Origin: Gordonia sputi NBRC 100414 | GTDB lineage: Bacteria; Actinomycetota; Actinomycetes; Mycobacteriales; Mycobacteriaceae | NCBI RefSeq assembly: GCF_000248055.1 | Contig: NZ_BAFC01000051.1 | Span: 1-64,000 of the forward strand | Direction of reading: 5' to 3' | DNA: 64,000 bases | Shown: positions 31,136-41,416 of the stretch, one piece after another | Numbering within the stretch: the stretch's first letter is position 1 | Layout of the letters: each line of letters starts with the position of its first letter | Position numbers and translations under genes: made by a program | The notes under the pieces: model-generated | The model's database searches: none | The model's input: the letters and a program-made list of their open reading frames with translations, nothing else | Told to the model about the DNA's origin: nothing

Positions 31136-32317
31136 TCACGCGGAAGCGTGTGCGACGAACTGCGCAGCGCGCTCTCGTGCCCATGCGTCGGCGGCAAGGA
31201 TCTCCTCCACAGTACCCGGCTGCGCACGCCATTCATCTGCGACGGCGAGCACATCGGCGATGATCTCGACGATGCGCGGAAAGCTGATGCGTCCCGCGAA
31301 GAACCCGGCGGCGGCCGCTTCATTGGCGGCGTTGTACACCGCGGTGAGGCTTCCGCCCGCGCGCCCGGCCTCCCTGGCGAGCTCGATCGCGGGGAACACG
31401 GCGTTGTCGACCGGTTCGAACGTCCACGATGACGCCGTCGAGAAGTCACAGGGACTCGACGAGCCGGGAACACGGTCGGGCCAGCCGAGCGCCAGCGCGA
31501 TCGGCAGCTTCATCGACGGCGGAGACGCCTTGGCGATGGTCGCGCCGTCGATGAAGGTCACCATCGAGTGCACGATCGACTGCGGGTGCACCGTGACGTC
31601 GATCCGGTCGTAGTCGACGTCGAACAGCAGGTGTGCCTCGATCACCTCGAGCGCCTTGTTGACCAGCGTCGCGGAGTTCAACGTGATGAGCGGACCCATC
31701 GACCAGGTCGGATGCTTACCGGCCTGCTCAGGCGTGACGTCGACGAGTTGCTCGCTGGTCCACCCACGGAAGGGCCCACCGGATGCGGTCAGCACCAGCC
31801 GCGACACCTCGTCGGCTGCCCCCGCTCGCAGACACTGTGCGATCGCCGAATGCTCGGAGTCGACGGGGACGATTTGCCCCGGGGATGCGGCGTCGAGAAC
31901 CAGTGACCCGCCCGCGACAAGCGACTCCTTGTTCGCGAGCGCCAACCGAGCGCCGGACTCCAGCGTGGCGAGACTGGGCCGCAGCCCGATCGATCCGACG
32001 ATCGCATTGAGCACGACGTCGGCGTCGACGCTCTCGACGAGCCTGCACATGGCCTCCGCCCCACCGAGGACGCCGTCGCCCAGTTCAGCTGCGAGCTTCT
32101 CCGCGGCGACCGGGTCGGCGACGGCGATCCGATCCGCTGTCAGGCCGGTCGAGCGCGCCTGCTCGGCCAGAAGGTCGAGGTTGCCGCCGCCTGCACCGAG
32201 ACCGACCACCTCGAATCGGTCGGGATGCTCGGCGATCACCTCGAGGGCCTGAACCCCTATCGAGCCGGTCGAGCCGAGAATCAGTACGCGTGTGCTCACC
32301 GGACCATTGTCACTCAC
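31136..32317 (-). CDS. dxr: 1-deoxy-D-xylulose 5-phosphate reductoisomerase
   Basis: 393 residues. NADPH-binding [24 protein letters not shown] and the active-site run [21 protein letters not shown] and [10 protein letters not shown] are all diagnostic for IspC/Dxr. It makes methylerythritol phosphate, the second step of the non-mevalonate pathway and the fosmidomycin target. It is transcribed toward rip1 and ispG, probably as one unit. A puuE-like gene ends at 32326, only 8 bp upstream of its start. Confidence 0.96.
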   Translation of the reverse strand: MSDNGPVSTRVLILGSTGSIGVQALEVIAEHPDRFEVVGLGAGGGNLDLLAEQARSTGLTADRIAVADPVAAEKLAAELGDGVLGGAEAMCRLVESVDADVVLNAIVGSIGLRPSLATLESGARLALANKESLVAGGSLVLDAASPGQIVPVDSEHSAIAQCLRAGAADEVSRLVLTASGGPFRGWTSEQLVDVTPEQAGKHPTWSMGPLITLNSATLVNKALEVIEAHLLFDVDYDRIDVTVHPQSIVHSMVTFIDGATIAKASPPSMKLPIALALGWPDRVPGSSSPCDFSTASSWTFEPVDNAVFPAIELAREAGRAGGSLTAVYNAANEAAAAGFFAGRISFPRIVEIIADVLAVADEWRAQPGTVEEILAADAWARERAAQFVAHASA

Positions 32318-32325
32318 CGGGCAAC

Positions 32326-33291
32326 TCAGGCAGGCGGGTGGACCTTTCGCCAGTGTTCGGCGATCTCGATGCGTCGAGGTATCCAGACGCCGTCGTGAGA
32401 CTGCACGTGGTCGAGGAAACGCTCGAGCGCGGCCAACCGTGCCGGACGTCCGACGACCCGACAGTGCAGGCCTACCGACAACATCTTGGGTGATCCGTCG
32501 AGTCCCTCGCGATAGAGCACGTCGAAGGCGTCACGCAGCTGTGCGTAGAACTGCTCGCCGGAGGGAAAACCGCCGGGCGACGCGAACCGCATGTCGTTGG
32601 TGTCCATCGTGTAGGGCACGACGAGATGGTCGACGTCCTCGATCACACCAGCGGTGCGCCTGGGCACCTTGACCCAGTACGGCAGGTCGTCGGCGTAGCT
32701 GTCGGAGTCGTAGGCGAATCCCCCGTACTCGACGACCAGATCGCGCGTCTTCGGTGAGTCTCTGCCGGTGTACCAACCGAGCGGGCGCGACCCGGTGATC
32801 TCGGTCAGCAGCTCGATTGCCGCGCGCATGTGCTCGCGCTCGACGTGCTCGTCGACCATCTGGTAGTTCAGCCAGCGATACCCGTGACACGCGATCTCGT
32901 CGCCGCGCTCGACGAATGCCGCCGCGACCTCCGGATTGCGCGCCATCGCCTGTGCGACGGCGAAGATCGTCAGCGGCAATCCGCGTCGAGAAAACGTGCG
33001 CAGGATGCGCCACACCCCCGCGCGCGAGCCGTACTCGTAGAGCGACTCCATGCTCATGTGCCGATTGGGAAACGACTGCGCACCGACCATCTCGGAGAGA
33101 AAGGTCTCGCTGCCGCGGTCATTCTCGAGGACGTTGTTCTCGCTGCCCTCCTCGTAGTTGAGGACGAACTGCACCGCGATCTTCGCGTCGCCCGGCCACT
33201 GCGGATCGGGGGTGGTACGTCCGTACCCGATCATGTCGCGGGGGTAGTTCTCGGTGCGGTAGTCGGTCAGCGAGCGTGTCGTCGGGAGCAT
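32326..33291 (-). CDS. Polysaccharide-deacetylase-family amidase (PuuE allantoinase-like)
   Basis: 321 residues from the ATG at 33291; an open frame continues to 33357 but without a ribosome-binding site. It shows the NodB fold of cofactor-type allantoinases: [33 protein letters not shown], then EIACHGYRW (metal His), [18 protein letters not shown], and [21 protein letters not shown]. PuuE-type enzymes open allantoin in purine breakdown. No other purine-degradation genes are nearby, so the substrate could be another cyclic amide. It sits 8 bp before dxr. Confidence 0.85.
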   Translation of the reverse strand: MLPTTRSLTDYRTENYPRDMIGYGRTTPDPQWPGDAKIAVQFVLNYEEGSENNVLENDRGSETFLSEMVGAQSFPNRHMSMESLYEYGSRAGVWRILRTFSRRGLPLTIFAVAQAMARNPEVAAAFVERGDEIACHGYRWLNYQMVDEHVEREHMRAAIELLTEITGSRPLGWYTGRDSPKTRDLVVEYGGFAYDSDSYADDLPYWVKVPRRTAGVIEDVDHLVVPYTMDTNDMRFASPGGFPSGEQFYAQLRDAFDVLYREGLDGSPKMLSVGLHCRVVGRPARLAALERFLDHVQSHDGVWIPRRIEIAEHWRKVHPPA

Positions 33292-33433
33292 CCCGGCATT
33301 CTCTCCCAGATCGCGCGTGGCCGTGCGACGGGGCAACGACGCGGCCGCTATGCTCATCGTGAACTACTACTGATCGTCGTCGGACATCTGTAGTTGGGCA
33401 GAAGTGTCAGTTGTTTCGCAGTGAGGAGCCACC

Positions 33434-33706
33434 GTGGCAAGCACCGAGGTCGAGCACGAGCAGCACAAGCAGATCGACACCGGCTGGAAGCACGAGCCCG
33501 AGGATGCACCCTCGGCGCGGTTCGGCTGGCACGGCACCGCGACGAAGTCGATGTACGCCGCAGGCTGGTTCTGCGTCGCAGCGCTGCTGTTCATGCTGAT
33601 CGGCAACCAGGTCGGCCACGTCGAGGACATCTACCTGATCGTCATCGCGGTCGCGCTCGCGTGCATCCTGCTCTACAAGATGTTCAAGAAGAAGAAGTGG
33701 AGCTGA
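33434..33706 (+). CDS. DUF2631 small membrane protein
   Basis: 90 residues from the GTG at 33434 with AGGAG upstream. The N-terminal half is charged, with DTGWKHEPEDAPSARFGWHG typical of DUF2631 (Rv2876-like). It is followed by two membrane helices (about 40-59 and 65-83) and a basic KKKKWS end. The function is unknown. Its stop is 4 bp from the stop of rlmN on the other strand. Confidence 0.88.
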   Translation: MASTEVEHEQHKQIDTGWKHEPEDAPSARFGWHGTATKSMYAAGWFCVAALLFMLIGNQVGHVEDIYLIVIAVALACILLYKMFKKKKWS

Positions 33707-33710
33707 GCGT

Positions 33711-34823
33711 CTAACCGCTCGTCTCCTCGGCAGCGAGTTGGCCGCACGCCGCGGCGATCTCCTGCCCACGTGTGTCGCGCACGGTGCACGAGACCCCCTG
33801 CGCGCGCACGCGTCGAACGAACTCCCGTTCGACGTCCTTCGGGCTCGCATCCCACTGCGAGCCGGGCGTCGGGTTGAGCGGGATCAGGTTCACGTGCACC
33901 AGCGACCCGAGTGCCTTGTGTAGCTTGCTGCCCAACATGTCGGCTCGCCACGGCTGATCGTTGACGTCGCGGATCAAGGCGTACTCGATCGAGACCCGAC
34001 GGCCGGTGGTGTCGGCGTAATACCTGGCGGCGTCGAGAACTTCCTGCACCGACCAGCGATTGTTGACCGGCACAAGGGTGTCGCGCAGTTCGTCGTCCGG
34101 GGTGTGCAGAGACACCGCAAGCGTCACCGACAATCCCTCGTCGGCGAGGCGTCGAATCGCGGGCGCGAGGCCGACGGTCGACACGGTCACCGAGCGTGCA
34201 GAGATTCCAAGTCCCTCCGGACTCGGCGCGGTGATCTGTCGGACAGCGGAGACGACGCGCTTGTAGTTGGCCAGGGGCTCACCCATGCCCATGAAGACCA
34301 CGTTCGAGAGCCTGCCTGCATCGCCGAACTCGCCGTCGCGCAACGCTCGCGCTGCCACCCGCACCTGATCGACGATCTCACCGGTCGACAGGTTGCGGTC
34401 GAGTCCGCCCTGCCCGGTCGCGCAGAACGGGCAGGCCATTCCGCATCCAGCCTGGCTGGAGATGCACAGGGTATTGCGATCGCTGTATCGCATCAGGACG
34501 CTCTCGAGCAGGGTGCCGTCGTGCAGGCGCCACAGGGTTTTGCGTGTGCTGCCGTCGTCGCAGGCGATATGACGAACAGGCGTGAGCAGCTGCGGAAACA
34601 GCGCCTCCGCGACAGCGGCGCGCGCAGAAGCCGGAAGATCGGTCATCTCCTCGACGTCGCCATTGAGCCGCGAGTAGTACTGCCGAGCCAACTGGTCTGC
34701 ACGGAATTTCGGCAGGCCGAGATCAGTGATGACCGCGCGCCGACCGTCGACATCGAGATCAGCGAAGTGCGTCGGCGGAAGTCCCTTCTTGGGCGCGGTG
34801 AACACGAGCGGCAATGACGTCAT
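33711..34823 (-). CDS. rlmN: 23S rRNA A2503 / tRNA A37 C2-methyltransferase
   Basis: 370 residues from the ATG at 34823. The longer reading to 34934 overlaps the divergent gene. The radical-SAM cysteines are in CGMACPFC (CxxxCxxC), with [12 protein letters not shown] and the C-terminal [16 protein letters not shown] that holds the second catalytic Cys. It methylates adenine 2503 of 23S rRNA. Only 30 bp separate its ATG from that of the divergent LapA-like gene. No ribosome-binding site is seen, so a leaderless transcript (GACAAT six bases upstream) is possible. Confidence 0.95.
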   Translation of the reverse strand: MTSLPLVFTAPKKGLPPTHFADLDVDGRRAVITDLGLPKFRADQLARQYYSRLNGDVEEMTDLPASARAAVAEALFPQLLTPVRHIACDDGSTRKTLWRLHDGTLLESVLMRYSDRNTLCISSQAGCGMACPFCATGQGGLDRNLSTGEIVDQVRVAARALRDGEFGDAGRLSNVVFMGMGEPLANYKRVVSAVRQITAPSPEGLGISARSVTVSTVGLAPAIRRLADEGLSVTLAVSLHTPDDELRDTLVPVNNRWSVQEVLDAARYYADTTGRRVSIEYALIRDVNDQPWRADMLGSKLHKALGSLVHVNLIPLNPTPGSQWDASPKDVEREFVRRVRAQGVSCTVRDTRGQEIAAACGQLAAEETSG

Positions 34824-34853
34824 GAATCCATTGTCGCATGTCATCATGGGTGT

Positions 34854-35255
34854 ATGAACCACGGCGACAAGCGCAGGGCCAACCACGACGTGACCGAACC
34901 CGACGTGACGCCAACCGTCGACCCGACCGAGCATCAGGCTCTATTGGCCGAACGGCAGGAGTTGCGGACCAAAATCGAGAAGGTCGAGCACACGCGTACG
35001 CGCGCTGCCTTCACAGGCCTGGTAGTCGGGGCGATCATCACGATCCTGCTGCTGGTCTTCATCCTGCAGAACCTGGAATCGCAACGCATCGACATCCTGT
35101 TCTGGGAGGTCAACCTGCCTGTCGGCGTCAGCCTGCTGATCGCGGCGATCGCAGGCGCGTTGATCGTCGCGATGGCGGGAGGCGCGCGGATGTACCAGCT
35201 CAACCGGACGCTGAAGAAGGCCAAGGTCGCGACGGATCCGCCACCGGCGGCGTGA
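34854..35255 (+). CDS. LapA-domain (DUF1049) membrane protein
   Basis: 133 residues. A short coiled segment (about 24-43) precedes two membrane helices. [36 protein letters not shown] is the characteristic LapA/YciS pattern. In enterobacteria the LapA family helps control LPS synthesis; its role in actinobacteria is unknown. It starts 30 bp from rlmN, divergently, and ends 3 bp before the stop of the SDR gene on the other strand. Confidence 0.88.
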   Translation: MNHGDKRRANHDVTEPDVTPTVDPTEHQALLAERQELRTKIEKVEHTRTRAAFTGLVVGAIITILLLVFILQNLESQRIDILFWEVNLPVGVSLLIAAIAGALIVAMAGGARMYQLNRTLKKAKVATDPPPAA

Positions 35256-35258
35256 ACC

Positions 35259-36119
35259 TCACGCACCCTCTGATCTCGGCGCGACGGCGTCGTCGAGGTG
35301 CCTGACGATCCGATGAATCGACGCGTCGCGTGTGAGCTTCTCGTCGAGCAGCGGATTGATGAGTCCTCGAAGTGCCGAGTACACCGACCACTGCCGGGGT
35401 GCGACGACCTGTCCCCTTCGTGAATGGATTGCGTCGACCAGGACTGTGGCGGCGTCGTCCGCTGTGATCCGACGATTCAGCGGCCACGGCAGTTGACCGC
35501 CGATCTCCTTTCCGATCGGGTCGTCGTCGAGCGTCGCCCGCGTCATATCGGTCTCGACGATGCCGAAGTACGCGATGCCCGCGGAGGCGCCGTACGCCGA
35601 CAGTTCGATGCGCAACGCACGCCCGAGTTGTTCCACCCCCGATTTGGTGATCATGTATGCCGACCCTCCCATCCCGGGAGCGAAGGCCGCGCACGAGGCA
35701 ATCAGCTGCATGTGTCCACGTGCGGCGATCACCGGCTCCATGCATGCGCGCACGGTGTTGAACACTCCGCGCAGGTTGACGTCGACGACGCGGTCGAAGG
35801 CTGCCGGGTCGACCCCGCGTAGCGTCGCCGTCGGTGGCGTGATACCTGCGTTGGCGACAACGTGGTCGAGACGGCCGAACCTGCCGACTGCCTTGTCGAC
35901 GGCGGCGGCCATCGAATCCAATTGGCGCACATCAGCTTCCACCGCGTGGGCGGAGTCGTTGGGGAAACCGGTACTCGCGGATTCCAATGCGGCAGCGTCG
36001 ACATCGGTCAGCACCACCTGCGCTCCGGAGTCGACGAGGCGGTGCGCGGTGCGCAAGCCGATGCCCTGTGCCGCACCGGTGACGAGCACCACCGAACCCC
36101 GAATGTCCGTGCAACTCAT
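35259..36119 (-). CDS. Short-chain dehydrogenase/reductase of the monooxygenase operon
   Basis: 286 residues. TGAAQGIGLRTAHRL binds NAD(P), NAG is intact, and AYMITK gives the catalytic Tyr and Lys. About 30 extra residues extend the C-terminus. It overlaps the monooxygenase gene by ATGA (36116-36119), so it acts in the same pathway, probably interconverting an alcohol and the ketone or aldehyde used by the monooxygenase. It is the last gene of the four-gene operon starting at 39718. SadH of the mymA operon is a possible analogue. Confidence 0.9.
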   Translation of the reverse strand: MSCTDIRGSVVLVTGAAQGIGLRTAHRLVDSGAQVVLTDVDAAALESASTGFPNDSAHAVEADVRQLDSMAAAVDKAVGRFGRLDHVVANAGITPPTATLRGVDPAAFDRVVDVNLRGVFNTVRACMEPVIAARGHMQLIASCAAFAPGMGGSAYMITKSGVEQLGRALRIELSAYGASAGIAYFGIVETDMTRATLDDDPIGKEIGGQLPWPLNRRITADDAATVLVDAIHSRRGQVVAPRQWSVYSALRGLINPLLDEKLTRDASIHRIVRHLDDAVAPRSEGA

Positions 36120-37696
36120 CCGAACACCGCCTCACGCGTCGGCGACGCCCCGTGTCGATGTGATACGCCCGTTCGGACGTCGAAGTCATCCCAGTTCACG
36201 TGTTTCATCGCCCGCCTGAAGGTGAAGACGTAACCCGGCCAGAACGTGAAGTTGCGCCCCGACGGACTGAGGTAGTAGCTCGAGCAGCCACCGGTGTTCC
36301 ACACGGAGTCCTCGAGGCCTTTATCGACCTCGTTCACAAACCGGGCCTGGGCCGACTGTGTGACATCGAAACTGCGGATTCCCCTCCGGCGCATGGTCTT
36401 CAGAGCGTCGATCAGATAGTCGACCTGCGCTTCGATGGTGACCACCTGCGAGGTATAGACCACCGAGTTGGGTCCGAGGATCATGAAGAGATTCGGGAAC
36501 CCCGCGACGCTCGTGCCGCGGTACGCCTTCATCTCGCCGTTGCCCCACACCTGCGACAGGCTGCGGCCGTCCGCACCGTGGATGCGCGAGAAGCCCTCCC
36601 CCGCCGCGAGTTTGAAGCCGGTACCGAGGAGGATGGTGTCGACCTCGTGGACGCGACCGTCGGCCGTCTCGATGCCCTCGGCCCGTACCCCGACTATCGC
36701 CTCGGAGACCACCGCAGCGTTCGGTGCGGTCAACGCCGGGTAGTACCTGTTGGAGAAGGTCGGTCGCTTGCACCCGAAGGAGTATGTCGGAGTCAACTCC
36801 GCCCGCAGCGTCTCGTCGGCCACCTGCCGACGCAGATGCCACCGGCCCAGTGCTGCAGCAGGTTTCAGTAGCGCAGGATAGCTCACCAGGCCGGGCACCA
36901 TCATTTCCTGCACGAGCGAGCAGGCTCCGCGCAGTGCACGTTGGGTGGCCGGTACCCGCGCGAACATGGTCCGTACGCGCTGCGAAATCGGCCGATCCGG
37001 ATGCGGGAGTATCCACGTGGGCGTGCGCTGGAACAGGGTCAGATGCGCTACCTGTGGCTGCATCTGAGGCACGAATTGCACCGCGGATGCGCCGGTTCCG
37101 ATGACGGCCACCCGCTTGCCGGTCGGCGACCAGTCGTGATCCCACTGCGCGGAGTGGAAGACGTCGCCGTCGAAGTCGTCGAGTCCGGGAATGTCGGGAC
37201 GGGACGGCTCGCTGAACGGACCCGTCGCGCCGACGAGGACATCAGCGGTGAACGACGATCCGTTGACCGTCAGTCGCCACACCTGCGCGAGGTCGTCCCA
37301 CGACGCATCGGTGACGTCGTGACCGCACCGGATGTGGGGTGTGACGCCGAAGTCCGCGGCGCACCGGGCGATGTACGCCTGGATCTCACGCTGCAACGGA
37401 TACAGGCGCGTCCAGTCCGGGTTGGGTGCGAACGAGAACGAGTACAGAACCGACGGGATGTCGCACTGCGCACCGGGATACGTGTTGACCTCCCAGGTTC
37501 CACCGACGGCTGCGGCGCGCTCGAACACGACGAGGTCGTCGAATCCGTTCTGCAAGCATCGAATCGCGGCGCCGATGCCGCCGAATCCCGCGCCGATGAT
37601 CGCCACGCGGAAGTGCCGCCTGGCCGGATCGTGTTGGGTTGGGGCTTGCCGGCCTGAATCGTGGTGGACAGGCTGTTGTCGGGCTGAATCGTGCAC
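36116..37696 (-). CDS. Flavin-containing (Baeyer-Villiger-type) monooxygenase
   Basis: 526 residues from the GTG at 37696, six to eight bases after AGGAGG, which itself follows the stop of the reductase gene. FAD motif GAGFGGIG, NADPH motif GTGASA and the intervening FDGDVFHSAQW (FxGxxxHxxxW) define class B monooxygenases such as EthA and MymA. The first 30 residues are three 10-residue repeats (VHDSARQQPV-like), an odd flexible leader. The enzyme would insert oxygen into ketones or oxidise soft nucleophiles. It is coupled to the SDR and to the upstream reductase. Confidence 0.93.
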   Translation of the reverse strand: MHDSARQQPVHHDSGRQAPTQHDPARRHFRVAIIGAGFGGIGAAIRCLQNGFDDLVVFERAAAVGGTWEVNTYPGAQCDIPSVLYSFSFAPNPDWTRLYPLQREIQAYIARCAADFGVTPHIRCGHDVTDASWDDLAQVWRLTVNGSSFTADVLVGATGPFSEPSRPDIPGLDDFDGDVFHSAQWDHDWSPTGKRVAVIGTGASAVQFVPQMQPQVAHLTLFQRTPTWILPHPDRPISQRVRTMFARVPATQRALRGACSLVQEMMVPGLVSYPALLKPAAALGRWHLRRQVADETLRAELTPTYSFGCKRPTFSNRYYPALTAPNAAVVSEAIVGVRAEGIETADGRVHEVDTILLGTGFKLAAGEGFSRIHGADGRSLSQVWGNGEMKAYRGTSVAGFPNLFMILGPNSVVYTSQVVTIEAQVDYLIDALKTMRRRGIRSFDVTQSAQARFVNEVDKGLEDSVWNTGGCSSYYLSPSGRNFTFWPGYVFTFRRAMKHVNWDDFDVRTGVSHRHGASPTREAVFG

Positions 37697-37709
37697 TGTG
37701 TGGTTCCTC

Positions 37710-38795
37710 CTAGAGGTCGACGACAACGTGGTCGTCTGCTGCGCGCGAGACGCAGATCATCATCGAATCGTCGCGTTCGTCACCGATCAGCACGCGGTCG
37801 TGGTGCTCGACGGCACCGGCGAGCACCCGCACGCGACACGCCCCGCAGAAGCCCTGCTGGCATGAGTAGCGCACGTCGGGTCGCACACGGCGGATCGCCG
37901 CGAGGGCGCTCTCGTCTGCGGCCACACCGACCGAGCCGCCCGAGGCGAAGTCGATCCGGAACGGCCAGCCGTCGACAACCGGTGGCGGACTGAACCTTTC
38001 GCTGTGTAGCTCACGTCCGGGGGCGTGCTCCACCACGAGGCGTCGCGCCGCGGCGAGCATGCTCGACGGTCCGCACAGGTAGATCGGCGCGGTGTCGCTG
38101 CCGCTCCCGATGCCCACGCCGAGGAGGTCGGCCATGTCGGGCGGGCCGTCGACGTCGTCGGCGTGAATACGCACCCGGTCGCGATCGAGCGCGAGCAGCT
38201 CGTTGAGGAACGGCATCGTCGCCCGCGACCTGCCCGTGTAGACGAGGTGCCAGTCGAGGCCGCGCGCGTGTGCTTCGCGGACCATCGCGAGGATCGGGGT
38301 GATGCCGATCCCGCCCGCAACGAAGAGACACTGTGCGGTGGCGGCGAAGTTGAATGCGTTGCGCGGTCCCCGGATTCGTAACTGATCGTCAGCTCGCAGC
38401 ACGTGCATCTCCGCCGAGCCGACTCCATCGGGTATGCGCCGCACCGCGATTCGATAGGTGTTGGTGTCGGCGGGATCGCCGGTGAGCGAGTAGTGGCGTT
38501 GACGGTCGGACGGGGTGAACACGTCGATGTGTGCGCCGGGGCTCCACATGGGCAGGGCTGATCGGTCAGGTCGGGCGAGCGTGATGAGTCGCACCCCGTC
38601 GACCGCCTCGACACTCTCGACCACGTCGAGTCGCATGTCGAATCCGACCCGCCGCACCGGATTGGGACGCGAGAGTCGGTCGGCGAGACGCGCCTGCGCG
38701 AACACACGAGAATAGCCCCGCGCCAACCGGTGGATCTCACGCAGGACCGGCGTCGGATTGTCTACGTCTGTGGTGGGTGGCGGAAGATAGTTCAC
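37710..38795 (-). CDS. Ferredoxin-NADP-reductase-type oxidoreductase with 2Fe-2S domain
   Basis: 361 residues from the GTG at 38795, which overlaps the upstream stop by GTGA. The long frame beyond is a shadow of that gene. It has the FAD-binding RHYSLTGDP, the NAD-binding FVAGGIGITPILAM and YLCGPSSM, and a C-terminal plant-type 2Fe-2S domain with CQQGFCGAC (CxxxxCxxC) and a final Cys in MMICVSRA. The layout is that of phthalate-dioxygenase-type reductases. It probably feeds electrons to the PF10118 protein or another oxygenase; class B monooxygenases need none. Confidence 0.91.
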   Translation of the reverse strand: MNYLPPPTTDVDNPTPVLREIHRLARGYSRVFAQARLADRLSRPNPVRRVGFDMRLDVVESVEAVDGVRLITLARPDRSALPMWSPGAHIDVFTPSDRQRHYSLTGDPADTNTYRIAVRRIPDGVGSAEMHVLRADDQLRIRGPRNAFNFAATAQCLFVAGGIGITPILAMVREAHARGLDWHLVYTGRSRATMPFLNELLALDRDRVRIHADDVDGPPDMADLLGVGIGSGSDTAPIYLCGPSSMLAAARRLVVEHAPGRELHSERFSPPPVVDGWPFRIDFASGGSVGVAADESALAAIRRVRPDVRYSCQQGFCGACRVRVLAGAVEHHDRVLIGDERDDSMMICVSRAADDHVVVDL

Positions 38796-39718
38796 TGCTC
38801 CGCCGCCCGCGCCGCAGGTGAGATCGCCAGGTAGCGAACGGCTTTGTCGATATCGCCCATGCTCGACGGATGGAACCCCGGGCGGAGGTACAGGTAGATC
38901 TGCTCGAACAGGAACGAGATTCCGGGAATCATGTGCCGACGTGCCGCAAGCGCGAATGCCACGGGCCACGGACGGCGTCGAGCAATGGTCGCGTCGTTGC
39001 GGTAGAGGTACGCCGCAGTCGAAAACCACAGTGCGGCAAGCCCTGTCGAGGCGATCAGCGCGGTGCGAGCACGACGGAAGTAGCCGCCGTCGACGTACTG
39101 GAATGCATCGAACGCGACGTTTCGATGCTCGAGTTCTTCCGCACCGTGCCACCGGAGTAGATCGAGCATGGTTGGGTCGACGCCGACGTCGTCGAAGGCC
39201 GTGTTGTCGAGCAGCCACTCACCCACCACCGCGGTGAAATGCTCTGCTGCCGCGTAGATTCCGAGACGCTCCGACAGCCACGCCCTGCTCGCGCGGCCGT
39301 CGGTGATCCCGTGATCGCCGAAGATCTTCTCGACCGCGAACTCGATGCGTGCCATGACCGGCCCGATCTCGACCCCGTTGGCGATCAGGTACTTTCGGAA
39401 CCCCTCGTGCGACGACGCGTGCGTGGCCTCCTGACCGACGAATCCGACGACCTCCTCCCGTAGTCGAGGGTCGTCGATCAACACAAGTGCCTGCGCGAAC
39501 ACGTCGGCCATGGCCCGTTCACCCTCGGGCAGGGCCAGGTGCATGACGTTCCAGAAGTGCGTCGCGTACGGCTCGCCGGGTATGTACTCCAGTGGCACTC
39601 CGCTCCAGTCGAACCGAACGGGACGTGCGTTGATCGCCAACGCTTCCTCGTCGTACTCGTGTGTGCGCGCCCGGTGTGCCTGCTCCTGCGCCTGCTCCTG
39701 TGGCTGTGCGTGCGTCAC
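38792..39718 (-). CDS. PF10118-type predicted metal-dependent hydrolase/oxygenase
   Basis: 308 residues from the GTG at 39718 with GAGGAGGGG just upstream. The first residues are a Gln/Glu-rich run. His- and Glu-rich helices follow: GQEATHASSHEGF, AAEHFTAVV and WHGAEELEHRNVAFD. They form a likely diiron ferritin-like site, with a hydrophobic stretch in the C-terminal third. The family is annotated as metal-dependent hydrolase, but the ligand set suggests a diiron oxygenase-like enzyme. The adjacent 2Fe-2S reductase supports this as its partner. It is the first gene of the TetR-regulated operon. Confidence 0.83.
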   Translation of the reverse strand: MTHAQPQEQAQEQAHRARTHEYDEEALAINARPVRFDWSGVPLEYIPGEPYATHFWNVMHLALPEGERAMADVFAQALVLIDDPRLREEVVGFVGQEATHASSHEGFRKYLIANGVEIGPVMARIEFAVEKIFGDHGITDGRASRAWLSERLGIYAAAEHFTAVVGEWLLDNTAFDDVGVDPTMLDLLRWHGAEELEHRNVAFDAFQYVDGGYFRRARTALIASTGLAALWFSTAAYLYRNDATIARRRPWPVAFALAARRHMIPGISFLFEQIYLYLRPGFHPSSMGDIDKAVRYLAISPAARAAEQ

Positions 39719-39787
39719 GGCCCCTCCTCGTCGTGCCAACTCGGGGCGACGCCTGCGTGAGTCACGTCACCTCCCTGACGCGAACAG

Positions 39788-39814
39788 TGAAACACATTTT
39801 GATTCAGTGTTTCA
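39788..39814. promoter_or_regulatory. TetR-type operator in the divergent promoter
   Basis: TGAAACAC (39788-39795) and GTGTTTCA (39807-39814) form a perfect 8-bp inverted repeat with an 11-bp spacer. The surroundings are unusually AT-rich for the window. It lies between the PF10118-reductase-monooxygenase-SDR operon and the tetR gene. TACGCT six bases before the tetR ATG would be the -10 of a leaderless transcript, so a bound repressor would act on both directions. Confidence 0.65.
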
Positions 39815-39842
39815 ATAGCCAAATGTCGTTTACGCTGACACC

Positions 39843-40445
39843 ATGTCCGTGTTCGGTCTGTTCGCCGCGGGGGCGGGCGTCGACGCCGCATCCGACCCGA
39901 TCCTCGACGCCGCGCTCGACGTCTTCGCCGATATCGGCATCCGTCGTGCAACGGTTGACGACATCGCCAAGCGAGCGGGTGTCGGACGTGTCACCGTCTA
40001 CCGCCGGATCGGCGGGCGCAACGAGGTCCTGACCGCGGTCCTGATCCGCGAGGCGACGCGCCTGTTCGCCGACGTACGCGCCGCAGCCGACGCAGCGGAT
40101 ACCTACGCCGACAGGGTGGTCACCGCATTCGCCACCACGGTGACGACCGTACGGGGCAACCCGGTGTGGAATCGGCTCCTCGAACTCGAGCCCGCGTCGG
40201 TGCTCGAACAGTTGACGCTCAACGGATCGTTCATCCTCGCGGCCGCCGTGGAGGCAACCGCCGACATCCTGCGCACCCCTGACGTCGCGCTCGACGACGA
40301 CGAGTTGGCGTCACGCGCGGAGATCCTGGTGCGCATCACACATTCCATCCTGCTGACGCCCGAGGTGCGCGTGCCGCTGGCGAACTACGACGACGTCGAG
40401 AAATTCGCGCGCGACCACCTACTCGCGATCGCCGGCCCGGGCTGA
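39843..40445 (+). CDS. TetR-family transcriptional regulator
   Basis: 200 residues. The N-terminal helix-turn-helix reads ILDAALDVFADIGIRRATVDDIAKRAGVGRVTVYRRIGGRNEVLTAVL, a classical TetR domain. The C-terminal ligand domain is not closely recognised. It is divergent from the four-gene oxidative operon and is the obvious candidate to bind the TGAAACAC-N11-GTGTTTCA site. Confidence 0.92.
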   Translation: MSVFGLFAAGAGVDAASDPILDAALDVFADIGIRRATVDDIAKRAGVGRVTVYRRIGGRNEVLTAVLIREATRLFADVRAAADAADTYADRVVTAFATTVTTVRGNPVWNRLLELEPASVLEQLTLNGSFILAAAVEATADILRTPDVALDDDELASRAEILVRITHSILLTPEVRVPLANYDDVEKFARDHLLAIAGPG

Positions 40446-40489
40446 AAGGCCCCCATGGGACCACTGACACGACGTCGCGGCGAAGGCGG

Positions 40490-41416
40490 TCAGAGCAGTG
40501 CGGTGAGCACGCACCACACGATGAATGCCGAGGGAAGCAGCGAGTCGAGGCGATCCATGATCCCGCCGTGACCCGGCAACAGCGTGCCCATGTCCTTGAT
40601 GCCGAGGTCGCGTTTGATCTGGGACTCGACGAGATCGCCGAGCGTCGCGCAGACCACGAGAACAGGCCCGAGGATCAGTCCGATCCACCACTGGCTGTCG
40701 AGCAGCCCCACCACACAGCCGATCGCACCCGCAGTGCCCACAACCAGCGAACCCCCGAGGCCCTCCCACGACTTCTTCGGGCTGATTGCCGGTGCCATGG
40801 GATGCTTGCCGAAGAGCACGCCGGCCGCGTAACCGCCGACGTCGGAGCAGACCACGACAACCATCAGGGTGGCGACGCGAGCGGCGCCGTGGTCCTGGAC
40901 GACCATCATCGCGCCGAACGACGCCAGCAGAGGTAGCCAGGCGAGCACCAGCACGCTCACCGACAGGTTCTTCAGATAGTTCACCGGCGCGTGATTGATG
41001 CCCTGCGCCAACAACATCCACACCATCAGCACCAGGAGCGTGCCCACGAACGCCACCAGGACGCCGGTCGTCCCCCACGGCCAGCTCGACCAGATGATCG
41101 CCTGCCCGCCGACGAGCAGCGGCGGCAACGCAACGTCGTAACCGCCGTCACGCAGGCGCTTGGCCACCTCCCACGTCGCGATCGCGAACGCCACCGCGAC
41201 GACGACATACCAGAGTTTCGGCGCGAACAGCAGGATCAGAATGATCCCGATACCAAGGGAAAACCCAACCCCGAGGGCTGCCGGGAGATCACGCCCCGCG
41301 CGCGACTTCTTCGGCTCCGCCTCGGTCGTCGTCTCCTCCGCCTTGGCCGTACTGCCGTCGTCGTCGTGATTCGTCGCTGAATCGTCGGACATGGGATGTG
41401 TCGGCTCCTCGGTCAC
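40490..41416 (-). CDS. cdsA: Phosphatidate cytidylyltransferase
   Basis: 308 residues. An acidic 45-residue N-terminal tail precedes about eight membrane helices. [29 protein letters not shown] and the terminal [15 protein letters not shown] are the CTP-transferase signatures. It makes CDP-diacylglycerol for all phospholipids at the membrane. Its start overlaps the stop of frr, giving the common pyrH-frr-cdsA order. Confidence 0.95.
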   Translation of the reverse strand: MTEEPTHPMSDDSATNHDDDGSTAKAEETTTEAEPKKSRAGRDLPAALGVGFSLGIGIILILLFAPKLWYVVVAVAFAIATWEVAKRLRDGGYDVALPPLLVGGQAIIWSSWPWGTTGVLVAFVGTLLVLMVWMLLAQGINHAPVNYLKNLSVSVLVLAWLPLLASFGAMMVVQDHGAARVATLMVVVVCSDVGGYAAGVLFGKHPMAPAISPKKSWEGLGGSLVVGTAGAIGCVVGLLDSQWWIGLILGPVLVVCATLGDLVESQIKRDLGIKDMGTLLPGHGGIMDRLDSLLPSAFIVWCVLTALL

